NCBI GenBank assembly: GCA_034440595.1
Contig: JAWXCH010000459.1
Location: forward strand, 1-37,046
DNA from: JAWXCH01 sp034440595
GTDB taxonomy: Bacteria > Planctomycetota > Planctomycetia > Pirellulales > JALHPA01
Direction: 5' to 3'
DNA: 37,046 bases
The notes under the pieces are model-generated. The model had not been told where the DNA came from. It searched no databases and worked only from the letters and a program-made list of their open reading frames with translations. The translations under genes were made by a program, and so were the position numbers. Each line of letters starts with the position of its first letter. Position 1 is the first letter of the stretch. This document shows positions 16,569-24,769 of the stretch, piece by piece.

Positions 16569-17494
16569 ATCGACAATGCACCTAACTGCCCAATCTCCAT
16601 CGCCACCAGTCGACGCACAACATCGATAGAACTCGGTCGTCGATCGGGGTTCTTGGCCAGTAGTTCGCGGATCAGGTCGGCGACTTCGGTCGGAATCTGT
16701 GGTGCCAGCGATCGGATGTCGGTTAGTTTGCCTCGTTGCTGCTGCTCGACCAACTCTTCCAGCGACCTGGCGGGGAAGGGGACACGCCCGGCGAGCATTT
16801 CATAGAACATCGCACCGAGACTATACAGGTCGCTAGCTGGTCCAGCGGCTAGGGTTGAAGTCAACAGCTCCGGGGCCAAATACTCGATTGTGCCAATTAG
16901 CGGACGGTCGAGTGCGCCCCCGGCCTCTTGCACCTCGCGCGCAAAGCCAAGGTCCAACAGCGTCGCGTGCCCATTGGCGGATACCAGCACATTGGCCGGT
17001 TTGACATCGCCGTGTAGACACCCAATATCGTGCAACGCGACCAGTGCCTCGGCCACTTGTCGCACGGTCCATAAGGAACTGCCCAGGCTGTACGACTTGC
17101 TGCTGTTGCTCGATTGCCGCATCAGTTTGGCTTGCAGCGTCTCGCCGCTGAGGTACGGCATAACCAGATAGTAGGGTGTCGCCTGTAACTGTGCCGAAAG
17201 GATCGAAACCAAGTGCGGGTGCGAAACGCGACGCCCGATCTGTGCCTCACGGCGAAAAAATGCCAGCGTCAGTGGATCGTCCTGCCACGCCGAGTCAAGC
17301 ACTTTCACCGCGTACAAAATGTTCGCAGCGCTGCTGGCATTGCCATGTCGTGCTCGATAGACGCTCGCCCGTTCTGTGCGCGCGATCAGGCCATCCAGAA
17401 TCCACGGTCCTATGCTGGCCGACTGGGCAGGCACACTGGTGCGGCGTGTTGCAGAGATCGTGGGCGGTAGTGTAGGCAAGCGAGTCGATTCCAT
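16565..17494 (-). CDS. Hanks-type Ser/Thr protein kinase, soluble, non-RD
   Basis: The 309-residue protein is essentially a lone kinase domain after about 28 residues of Ser/Thr/Pro-rich leader. Recognisable elements are the ATP lysine (YAVKVLD, K64), the helix-C glutamate (E83), the catalytic loop HGDVKPANVL (D163, K165, N168), DLG in place of DFG (D181) and APE (207-209). The Gly-rich loop is degenerate (LIARTERASVY), and HRD is HGD, so this is a non-RD kinase. There is no transmembrane helix or sensor domain after the kinase, unlike PknB-type receptors. All phosphotransfer residues are present, so activity is expected. It is convergent with the DUF1559 cluster, overlapping at the stop codons. 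Confidence 0.9.
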   Translation of the reverse strand: MESTRLPTLPPTISATRRTSVPAQSASIGPWILDGLIARTERASVYRARHGNASSAANILYAVKVLDSAWQDDPLTLAFFRREAQIGRRVSHPHLVSILSAQLQATPYYLVMPYLSGETLQAKLMRQSSNSSKSYSLGSSLWTVRQVAEALVALHDIGCLHGDVKPANVLVSANGHATLLDLGFAREVQEAGGALDRPLIGTIEYLAPELLTSTLAAGPASDLYSLGAMFYEMLAGRVPFPARSLEELVEQQQRGKLTDIRSLAPQIPTEVADLIRELLAKNPDRRPSSIDVVRRLVAMEIGQLGALSI

Positions 17495-17898
17495 GCGGTT
17501 TTCGTCGAGGGCAGGGGTTCTTAGCAGATGCGAACAAGAGCCATCTGGGGGGTCGCAGAGTTGATCTGAACAAGGTGACCGAACGGTCGGGTGATCGCAG
17601 TCTCATTTAGCCTGGCAGGAATCCGCCGATGACTTCTGGTTGCATCGGCAGTTCGTTGCAATCCAGTCCAACCGCAACCCTCCTGCTGCAATGGACTGCC
17701 TAAGTTCACTCGACTACCAAATTTCTCCCAGGGCGCGGAGCCGTGCTAGCATCGACTGTTGTTTCAGAACCGAGCTTTTTGCGGGTCTCCCCCTCGTCAT
17801 TCGGGCGGCGTTCTGCCTAGAATGGCTTGTTCGATGTGAAACGGACGCGCCGGCTGCCATTCGTTGCGCCGTGCGTTCAATCAAGGAGGAGTTTTCGC
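17495..17898. other. Divergent intergenic region, kinase / UvrC-like gene
   Basis: No gene is supported in these 404 bp. AAGGAGGAG at 17883-17891 is a very strong ribosome binding site that fixes the next start at the TTG at 17899. I see no strong promoter pair. Confidence 0.45.
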
Positions 17899-19095
17899 TT
17901 GCTCAGGATTGCACAGCGGACAGCTTTTGATGGCTTCGGCCCGACTTCACTCGGGCTGCGACTGCGCCTCTGCGCTACCGGCATCACTCCGCAAAATTCG
18001 CACCGCGAAACACGCCGGCTGATTCGGCGCGACTGCCCCGCACGGCCCGGTGTATACGGCATGCTCAATCGCGAAGGGCATCTGGTCTACGTTGGCAAGG
18101 CCAAGTCGCTGCGCAATCGCCTGATCAGTTATTTTCAGACCACCGCCGACCAGCAAAAGGCGGGGCGAATCGTCGACGATACAGCCCGTATTGTTTGGGA
18201 AACGCTCCCGCACGAGCTGGCAGCACTAATGCGGGAACTGGAACTGATCCGTCGCTGGCTGCCACGCTTCAATGTGCAGGGCCTGCCCGGTCGCCGCGCA
18301 CGCGCCTACATCAGCATCGGTCGTGCCCCGGCACCGTATGTTTATTTATCGCCAGAACCACCAGCGCGCGGAGCAACCTGTTTTGGACCGCTGCGTGGGT
18401 TCAATCGTTTGAGCGAGGCGGTGCGACATGTCAACGTGCAGTTTCGGCTGCGCGATTGTCCGTCGCGAGTGCCGATGTTGTTTTCGGACCAGCCGTCGCT
18501 GTTTTCGCTGGAACAATCGGCCGCCTGTCCACGGTTCGATTTGGGAACCTGCCTGGCACCTTGTGCGGGCGAGTGCTCGCAGTCGCAGTATGCCGCGCAA
18601 TTGGGCCAAGCGCGCGAGTTTCTCGAAGGGTCCGACACCGTTCTGCTAACGCGGCTGGAAGCGACCATGGCCGAGGCAGCCGCGAAACGGCAGTTTGAGC
18701 GTGCGGCCATGATTCGGGACATATGGCAATCGATCGACTGGCTGCATCGTTCGCTCGATCGTTTGCGGCAGGCGCGGCAGAATTATTCGTTTATCTATCC
18801 AGTGCCATTGCCGCGCCGCGGAATGTTTTGGTTTTTGTTTCGGCGCGGGCAACTGGTCACCGGTGCCGCTGCACCACGCAATGAGCAGACGGCGCACCGC
18901 TGGCTGATGCGTATCGACTCAACTGCGCCACAAACGCCTGTTGCCGCAGGCATTGATCCCACCAAGCCGGCCACTGACGAAGACCAAGAGCTGTTGATGC
19001 TGACCGCCGCCTGGTTTCGAAAGTATCCCGACGAATTGGCGCGCACGATTCCGCTAGGCGAGGCTGGCGATCGTTGTCACAGATTTGTGAGCTAG
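17899..19095 (+). CDS. UvrC N-terminal-half-like protein (GIY-YIG nuclease plus UVR motif)
   Basis: The TTG at 17899 is chosen because AAGGAGGAG ends 8 bases upstream; the frame is open to 17827. The 398-residue product has a GIY-YIG domain (PGVYGML, residues 50-56, then VYVGKAKSLRNRL) that in UvrC makes the 3' incision. It has cysteines spaced as in the UvrC Fe-S region (RDC, ACPRF, GTC, APC), followed by a UvrB-binding UVR motif (FERAAMIRDIWQS). After that there are only about 130 residues, with no RNase H-like endonuclease or HhH domain. Full UvrC is about 600 residues; the set of domains present recalls E. coli Cho. A role in excision repair with UvrB is inferred. Its TAG stop is the first three bases of the 132-bp repeat element. 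Confidence 0.82.
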   Translation: MLRIAQRTAFDGFGPTSLGLRLRLCATGITPQNSHRETRRLIRRDCPARPGVYGMLNREGHLVYVGKAKSLRNRLISYFQTTADQQKAGRIVDDTARIVWETLPHELAALMRELELIRRWLPRFNVQGLPGRRARAYISIGRAPAPYVYLSPEPPARGATCFGPLRGFNRLSEAVRHVNVQFRLRDCPSRVPMLFSDQPSLFSLEQSAACPRFDLGTCLAPCAGECSQSQYAAQLGQAREFLEGSDTVLLTRLEATMAEAAAKRQFERAAMIRDIWQSIDWLHRSLDRLRQARQNYSFIYPVPLPRRGMFWFLFRRGQLVTGAAAPRNEQTAHRWLMRIDSTAPQTPVAAGIDPTKPATDEDQELLMLTAAWFRKYPDELARTIPLGEAGDRCHRFVS

Positions 19096-19224
19096 TGCTG
19101 CGTCACAGTTAAAAATAGGGATTGGACGAATCAGCCGCATGGCGCTAGCCACCGGTTTTTACCGCTCCAACCGTGGGCTAGCGCCCAACGGCTAATACAA
19201 TAATTAAGCCGTGACACAGCACTA
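19093..19224. mobile_element. 132-bp MITE-like element, copy A
   Basis: Terminal inverted repeats TAGTGCTGCGTCACAG and (reverse) TAGTGCTGTGTCACGG match at 14 of 16 bases. Inside is a long stem with GGCGCTAGCC / GGGCTAGCGCC arms (about 19130-19193). A second copy of exactly the same length lies at 26470-26601. There is no coding capacity. If the outer TA is a target duplication, as with Tc1/mariner-IS630 type elements, the empty site would read GAGC-TA-AGCC. Both flanking genes, which are convergent, use the terminal TAG as their stop codon. Confidence 0.78.
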
Positions 19225-20730
19225 AGCCAAATCGCGATCTTCAAACAGCACCAAGGCAAATAGCATGGCCACCGCGCTATACAGCACGCAGTAGGCGGCC
19301 GCCCAGCCGAGATAGGACACGGGCACAATCGCGCCGCCCGCTATTGCAGCATTGATATTGAAATGCTCCAGCACCGGTAGCACCGTGGCAAAGAACTGTC
19401 CAGAAAACTGAATGATCCCGTACGGGTCGCTAACCTGCTTCGACAAAGCCAACAGCGGCAGCAGATGTCCGACAATGTAGATCACAAAACAGATTGTCAG
19501 GTTCGACAACATCGGCAACCGCGTGGCAATGGCCACGCTGATCGATGCCATGACCACTGCCTCCATGAAGGCCAGTAGCAGACCCGGCACGATGTTGATC
19601 ATTTCGGCATAACAAACCTGCCAGGTCGGTTCCTGCTGCGCACTTTCGCGAGCGTCGTAGACGACCTTGAATGAGACCGTCAGCAGAAAGATGAATCCTA
19701 GATACATAAACATCAGAATGACTGGCAGCAGCACTCCGATGAACTTTCCGATCAGAAATTGCGCTCGCCCGATCGGCTTGGAAAGCACCGTCAATGCAGT
19801 CCGGCCATCGATTTCGTCGGAGATGCCAACGCTGGCGGTCCAGACCGCGATAAAGATCGACATCAACATAATGAAGGCCAGATTAAAGTCCTTCAGGACT
19901 TTGACATCCTCGCCAAACGTGTTGTAGGGAATGATCGTCGTGATGAGCAGCGCGAATATCCCCACCGCCATCAGGATTTGATACAGCGGTTGCGCCAGGG
20001 CCTCCTTGGCGGTCGTTGTCGCCACGGCGATGACTCGCGGAAAGCTCAATCGCATCAATAAGAACACAACCACCAAACCGGCGTAGGCCGCTGCCGTACC
20101 GGGTATGGCAATCGCCTCCGGGTACTCGGCCTGCGTTTGCACGAATAATTTAACGGTGGCCGGTCGACCGCTGTTATTGGTCAGAAACAACTTTGTCGAA
20201 TCGGTCGCAAACAAGTACTGCGCGCTGATGTCTCGGTTCCACTCATAGGGCTGATCCGGTTCTAATTTTTGCTGCAATGAACTGACTCTGCGGAGCAGCC
20301 CGATCCCTGGCAATTCGACGGAGAAATACAAATTCTGATCCGTTTGGATGCGCAGTCGCTGGACCTCTTTAGGAGCGAGCTTGAGGTCCACCTCGAAATC
20401 TTTGGCGTCGGCCTTTAGATCGACTTTTTCTGTGAACTCTGTTGCACTGGCCAGCCGCGTTACCGATGTCATCAGACCTTTGAAAGGGACGATCCAGGCA
20501 CCGGCGATTGCAAACACCGACAGCGCCAGGCCGAACACCAGCACAGGGAACAGAAAACCTTCGTGGACCGAAGAATTGATATTGGCAATCGCTCGTTTTG
20601 AGACCAGCCAGACAATGCCATACAAAATGGCCAGGATGACCACCCCCAACGCGACACCTGCCGCCAGTAGCCAGACGGGCGTCAGCCAGGTCGAGGGAGC
20701 GGCCAGAATCAAGAAAGAAGAACTGAGCAT
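19222..20730 (-). CDS. ABC-2 type transporter permease
   Basis: The 502-residue protein has an N-terminal pair of membrane helices, a soluble region of about 130 residues, then a six-helix ABC-2 permease core. The diagnostic segment is GISDEIDGRTALTVLSKPIGRAQFLIGKFIG near residue 305, the amphipathic element that precedes the second core helix in GldF/NosY-type permeases and probably contacts the ATPase. The start is ATG. No ATPase gene is adjacent here: upstream is acylphosphatase, so the partner is elsewhere. The exoplasmic or periplasmic soluble segment between the first and later helices is a planctomycete-looking addition. The substrate is unknown. Its stop codon is supplied by the end of the 132-bp repeat element. 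Confidence 0.83.
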   Translation of the reverse strand: MLSSSFLILAAPSTWLTPVWLLAAGVALGVVILAILYGIVWLVSKRAIANINSSVHEGFLFPVLVFGLALSVFAIAGAWIVPFKGLMTSVTRLASATEFTEKVDLKADAKDFEVDLKLAPKEVQRLRIQTDQNLYFSVELPGIGLLRRVSSLQQKLEPDQPYEWNRDISAQYLFATDSTKLFLTNNSGRPATVKLFVQTQAEYPEAIAIPGTAAAYAGLVVVFLLMRLSFPRVIAVATTTAKEALAQPLYQILMAVGIFALLITTIIPYNTFGEDVKVLKDFNLAFIMLMSIFIAVWTASVGISDEIDGRTALTVLSKPIGRAQFLIGKFIGVLLPVILMFMYLGFIFLLTVSFKVVYDARESAQQEPTWQVCYAEMINIVPGLLLAFMEAVVMASISVAIATRLPMLSNLTICFVIYIVGHLLPLLALSKQVSDPYGIIQFSGQFFATVLPVLEHFNINAAIAGGAIVPVSYLGWAAAYCVLYSAVAMLFALVLFEDRDLA

Positions 20731-20807
20731 GAATCACCGCTTATCGTCAATTGACTATGTATTTATTGTAGGATCTGCCGCAGTGTCAGGTTCATAACAA
20801 TCGCTCA

Positions 20808-21080
20808 TCATCCGCGGATCTCAAATCGATCGAACTCCCCGTTCGCCGCATCGCTCACAGTATCTTGATCAGCGATGTATTGTCCCAGTGACTGGTTCAC
20901 CTGCCGCAGCATACGATCCAGTTCGCCCGGCTCTCCCTCTATCACCAATCGCACCCGGCCGTCAGGCAGGTTTTGCACGTACCCGGTGACTTCAAACAAA
21001 CGAGCAATTTCTTGCGTTGAATACCGAAACCCCACCCCCTGAACTTTTCCGCGAAAATGAATCGTTCGTCGCTCTGTCAT
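20808..21080 (-). CDS. acyP: Acylphosphatase
   Basis: The protein has 90 residues from the ATG at 21080; the frame is open upstream to 21152 but the family starts here. GKVQGVGFRY carries the phosphate-binding loop with catalytic Arg19, and GYVQNLPDGRV carries catalytic Asn37. Together these form the two acylphosphatase signatures. The enzyme hydrolyses acyl phosphates such as acetyl phosphate and carbamoyl phosphate in the cytoplasm. It ends 77 bp before the ABC-2 permease gene on the same strand and may share its transcript; a functional link is not evident. No strong ribosome binding site is visible. Confidence 0.92.
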   Translation of the reverse strand: MTERRTIHFRGKVQGVGFRYSTQEIARLFEVTGYVQNLPDGRVRLVIEGEPGELDRMLRQVNQSLGQYIADQDTVSDAANGEFDRFEIRG

Positions 21081-21419
21081 GGCCAAAACTTTGGGTGCCA
21101 CTGCTGCCTGCCCTCGCGAAGGCGGGGGGCTTGCCCAGCAGTGCAAAGGCAAATCGCAAATCCAAATTCAGGCGTTCATTCAGAGTTGATCCGCAATGCT
21201 GCAACGTCCAGTATAGAACCGCTCGTTGGTCCCTTCTAGACTGCGCTTGCTGTTGCACGAACCTATCGACGGCTATCCAACCGCGCGCGATGCCGACTGG
21301 TCGGATAACCGGCACATCTGGCCGCGATCAGTCCCTCGATTCTCGTCATGCGCGCAGCCCAAGCCGCTCCCTGCGCGTGTATACGGATCCAGATGCCAGC
21401 CGGTTCGGTAAAAACTGCC
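21081..21419. other. Intergenic region upstream of acyP
   Basis: I see no gene or clear repeat in these 339 bp. On the minus strand this is the leader and probable promoter region of acyP, but no good -35/-10 pair stands out. Confidence 0.35.
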
Positions 21420-22658
21420 TCAAACTGGCGGGGTCACTTCACTCAGCGGCCCGACGACGAACGTCGTATTTTGCGTGAGCGGAAATCGTTTAAGAATCGC
21501 GGCGATTTGCTCGGTCGTGACCGCTTGGATCGAGTCGAGGTCCTCGCGAATGGTCCGGTATTCGCGGCGGTACATCCAGTTGCCCCCCACGACAAACAAC
21601 CGGCCACGTGGGCGTTCGCTCCCCAGCACAACGCGTGACAGGACTTTGCTCTTGGCCTGGCTCAATTCGGCGGCAGTGACTCCGCTAGCCTCGGCCTCGG
21701 TATAGATATCGCGCACCGCCTGCAGATTCTCAGCCACAAACTCCGGGTCGCACGACAGGTAGGTTACAAACGCCCCCGCACCGTGGTTTCCAGAAACATG
21801 CAGCACCGCGTGCTCCGCCAGACCTGGGTCAACCAGCTTCCAATACATCCGGCTGCCCGAATCGTCTCCCAATATGACCGTCAGCAATTTGGCCGCGAAG
21901 CGATCTGGGTCGGTCGCCGTCGGGCCATTGGCCATCTGGATCATGTATTCCTGCGTGGCACTCTCCTTGTGAAGCACTTGGAACGACTGCCGCGGATCGA
22001 CCTCTGGCATTGCACGCTTGGTAGCAAACGGCTCCCACTCTCCGCATGTGCGCTCGGCCGATTTGACCATTTCGTCAAAGTCGATCTTTCCAGATCCGAC
22101 CAGCGTAATGTTCTTGGGACTGTACCGCTCGGCAAAATAGGCCCGCATGCTGTCGACCGACAGGTCGGTGATGCTCTTCACAGTCCCGAGTACACTGCGC
22201 CCGAGCGGGTGTTTGCCAAAGAACGCCTCGCGGCATTTGTCGTCCGCGCCGAACGGTGGCTGGTCATCGTACATCCGAATTTCTTCGATGATGACCTGCT
22301 TCTCGGTGTTGAAGTCCTCTTCACGCAACGAGGGACGCATGATGTCACCGAGCAATTCAATCGTCCGGTCCTGAAACTCTGGCAAAACCGCCGCGTGATA
22401 AACGGTGCTCTCTTCACTGGTGAAGGCATTGTAGTCGGCCCCCATCTCGTCGAACTCGCGGTTCACATCGTCCGGCGAACGGCGTGGGGTTCCCTTGAAG
22501 ACCATATGCTCCAAAAAATGACTGACGCCGGAGATCGCGTCGTTCTCGTCGCGCGAACCGGCCTTCACAAAAAATCCCAAGGCGGTCGAGTGCGCGGCGT
22601 CGTCGCACTCGGCAATCAACTCCAAACCATTGGCCAGCGTAGCTTGTTGAAACTTCAT
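21420..22658 (-). CDS. M16 zinc peptidase, catalytic subunit type
   Basis: The protein has 412 residues from the ATG at 22658 (GGAT upstream). The inverted zinc motif HFLEH is at residues 47-51. The third ligand Glu is about 74 residues later in QVIIEEIRMYDDQP, giving the HxxEH-x74-E pattern of M16 peptidases. The C-terminal half keeps the M16C fold but lacks a canonical R/Y substrate-binding motif; the equivalent place reads DSGSRMYWKLVDPGLAEHAVLHVS. The following partner on the operon has the opposite pattern, so the active enzyme is probably a heterodimer as in mitochondrial processing peptidase. No signal peptide, so cytoplasmic, acting on peptides or leader sequences. Confidence 0.92.
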   Translation of the reverse strand: MKFQQATLANGLELIAECDDAAHSTALGFFVKAGSRDENDAISGVSHFLEHMVFKGTPRRSPDDVNREFDEMGADYNAFTSEESTVYHAAVLPEFQDRTIELLGDIMRPSLREEDFNTEKQVIIEEIRMYDDQPPFGADDKCREAFFGKHPLGRSVLGTVKSITDLSVDSMRAYFAERYSPKNITLVGSGKIDFDEMVKSAERTCGEWEPFATKRAMPEVDPRQSFQVLHKESATQEYMIQMANGPTATDPDRFAAKLLTVILGDDSGSRMYWKLVDPGLAEHAVLHVSGNHGAGAFVTYLSCDPEFVAENLQAVRDIYTEAEASGVTAAELSQAKSKVLSRVVLGSERPRGRLFVVGGNWMYRREYRTIREDLDSIQAVTTEQIAAILKRFPLTQNTTFVVGPLSEVTPPV

Positions 22659-22748
22659 AGGGATGATCCAGCATTCAATAACAAATGACAAACGACTGAT
22701 AACAAATGACTGATCGATATGCGGGATAAATCGCGACAGAACGCGGTA

Positions 22749-24014
22749 CTATGCCGACGCACTGGCACTAGGAGATCCCGCACCCGGCACATTCAACGGG
22801 CTAGGACCCAGCGTCAGCACCGTAAAGTCCTTGGGTGGATTGGCCGCCAGATAGCTGTTGATGCTTTCTGTCGTCAGCGAGTCGACCAATTCGCCGATCT
22901 CCTCCAGCGTCCGCACTCGGCCCAGGTGGTACCATTCTCGCGCTAGCGCTCCGCTACGAGACGAGCTGGACTCTTGCTGCATGATCAGGCTGCTTTTCAC
23001 GCGCGCCTTTAGCCGCTGCAACTCAGTCGAGTCGATCCCCGCTGACAGGCGATCCAGCTCAGACATGGTCACGTCGAGCGTTTCCTGAGCACGCTCGACC
23101 GAGGTTCCCGCATAACAGAGCACGCAGGCATGATCGCGAAGAGTGTGGTAGCTGGCGTAGACCGAATAGCACAGCCCACGCTTCTCGCGGACCTCGGTGA
23201 AGAGCCGTGCGCTCATGCCGCCACTAAGCACGCCGACTGCGGCGGAGGCGTTTATGTAATTCGGATCGCGAAACGGCACGCTGGCGTACGCTATGCCGAT
23301 CTGTGTTTGGTTCGATTCGTGTGACAGGTGTTCGTTTTTCGGGCCTCGGGGACCGGTGGCAACGGGCTTGGCCTCAACCGATTTCCAATCGCCGAGGAGT
23401 TGCCCCACCAGATCCTTCAGCAGCGGCCAGTCGATATTTCCTGCCACACCCAGGATTGCACCATTCGGGCGGTAGCAGCTTTTGAACTGAGCGTGAATCT
23501 CGTCGTTCGTTATCGCTTCGATCGCCTCCAAGGTTCCCTCGCTGGGGCGGCCCCAGGGATCGGGATAATGCCGCCGGCGCAGTTCGAGCATCACCTTATG
23601 CGAGGGATCATCCTCCAATGACCGCAGCTCTTGCACCGCGACCAGCTTGCCTGCTTCGAGCTGATCGGCCGGCAAATGAGGTCGCCGCAACAGGTCGGCA
23701 TAGATCGACAGCGCCGCCGGCAGGTTGCTGGCCAACGTCGCTCCGCTAAAGCTGCTATGCGACGCCGAAACAGACTCATTGCGTTGTATGCCGAGATTTT
23801 CCAGGTCGTCAATGAACTGGCGGCTATCACGTGAGCCGGCACCGCGGAGGACCATTTCGCAGGTCATCGTGGAAAGGCCGCTCCGGTCGGCCGGATCGTT
23901 GGTCGAACCGGCTGGAACCAGAAACGTGAATGCGGCGGACTCTAGCGACGGCATACGCTCGGCAACCAGGACCAGCCCGTTGTCGAAAGTGTGATTGTAA
24001 AAAGACTGCTTCAA
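22749..24014 (-). CDS. M16 peptidase-like partner subunit, zinc site lost, R/Y motif kept
   Basis: The 421-residue protein starts with TTG at 24014, supported by GGGGAG 8 bases upstream. It has the two-lobed M16 fold. Where HxxEH should be, the sequence reads TMTCEM, so both His ligands are missing and the protein cannot bind catalytic zinc. The second half has a perfect R/Y motif region, SARLFTEVREKRGLCYSVYA, used for substrate binding. It lies 90 bp upstream of the HxxEH subunit gene on the same strand. This is the classical division of labour in two-subunit M16B peptidases. The last 15 residues are a Pro/Ser/Ala tail. Confidence 0.9.
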   Translation of the reverse strand: MKQSFYNHTFDNGLVLVAERMPSLESAAFTFLVPAGSTNDPADRSGLSTMTCEMVLRGAGSRDSRQFIDDLENLGIQRNESVSASHSSFSGATLASNLPAALSIYADLLRRPHLPADQLEAGKLVAVQELRSLEDDPSHKVMLELRRRHYPDPWGRPSEGTLEAIEAITNDEIHAQFKSCYRPNGAILGVAGNIDWPLLKDLVGQLLGDWKSVEAKPVATGPRGPKNEHLSHESNQTQIGIAYASVPFRDPNYINASAAVGVLSGGMSARLFTEVREKRGLCYSVYASYHTLRDHACVLCYAGTSVERAQETLDVTMSELDRLSAGIDSTELQRLKARVKSSLIMQQESSSSRSGALAREWYHLGRVRTLEEIGELVDSLTTESINSYLAANPPKDFTVLTLGPSPLNVPGAGSPSASASA

Positions 24015-24127
24015 GAATCACTCCCCGGAAAATGGACGACGCTGGCCACGAACCGCCAGATGTCTTGGACAAGGCCTATTCTACGAACTTTGCCGCCAGG
24101 GGGTAGCAGCAATCCGGCCCGCAGCGC

Positions 24128-24769
24128 CTAGGAATAAGCGACTTCGACCACCTTGTAGACGGTGCGAATTTTAGAAAAGCCGAGCCGGCGATATAGGCGA
24201 ATCGCTCCGTCGTTCCGCGAAGTGACCTCCAGCATGGCACGGGAAAGCCCAGCTAATTGAAAACCTTCCAGCGCCTTCAGCATCAGGCAGCTTCCCAGAC
24301 CCAACCCGCGCTGCTCGGGCACGATACCGAGATTCTGCACGGCACCAAAGCGGTTGGAATCCATGATCCCCTGGATAGTCCCGACATATTCCGGCTCAGC
24401 ACTGCCGATTGGCAGAATACTACTGCCGACAGGCAGAATATTCATTCTGTTAGCACCCAGGCCATCCAGACCCGTCCGCGAGCCACTCCGTTTGTCGGTG
24501 GCCAGCAGCCAGGTCGACTGTTGCAGGAAACCCGGTTTACGGCTGATTTCATACATCAACCGCAGGCAGCCGCTGTAGTCTCCCAGACAGGGAAACACGT
24601 TGGCATCGATTTCAGACCGAAAGCTGAGATATTTGACCTCGGCATGGGCTTCCACCAAGGTTCGATCCCAACTGAGGAACCGATAGCCACGCGGTGGCCG
24701 AGAATCGGAGAAATCTCGACCGCGCAGGTCGATTTCCATCCGAAAACGCTTGAAATAGGTCAGACCCAT
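24128..24769 (-). CDS. GNAT-family N-acetyltransferase
   Basis: The protein has 213 residues from the ATG at 24769; an in-frame TTG at 24856 would add 29 residues but its AGGA is too close. The C-terminal half is a GNAT domain: VQNLGIVPEQRGLGLGSCLMLKAL is the beta4 strand plus acetyl-CoA loop (Q/RxxGxG/A), then SRNDGAIRLYRRLGFSKIRTVYK is the usual end. Family and substrate are unknown. A 7-residue tandem repeat (ILPVGSS, ILPIGSA) interrupts the domain near residue 145, encoded by a 21-base duplication. It sits upstream of the M16 pair, on the same strand, separated by 113 bp. Confidence 0.82.
   Translation of the reverse strand: MGLTYFKRFRMEIDLRGRDFSDSRPPRGYRFLSWDRTLVEAHAEVKYLSFRSEIDANVFPCLGDYSGCLRLMYEISRKPGFLQQSTWLLATDKRSGSRTGLDGLGANRMNILPVGSSILPIGSAEPEYVGTIQGIMDSNRFGAVQNLGIVPEQRGLGLGSCLMLKALEGFQLAGLSRAMLEVTSRNDGAIRLYRRLGFSKIRTVYKVVEVAYS
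24402..24443. repeat. In-frame 21-base tandem duplication inside the GNAT gene
   Basis: Units 24402-24422 and 24423-24443 share 17 or so of 21 bases. Each starts with an imperfect palindrome (CTGCCGATTGGCAG, CTGCCGACAGGCAG) followed by AATA. The length is a multiple of three, so the gene stays open and gains a 7-residue repeat. Confidence 0.7.

Noticed and set aside
19093..19224. Possibility that the repeat truncated the UvrC-like and permease genes
   Set aside because: Reconstructing the empty site restores stop codons at the same positions, so both proteins probably end where they always did.
21783..22688. Open frame of 301 codons antisense to the M16 peptidase
   Set aside because: The minus strand has the HxxEH peptidase; the plus product has no domain.
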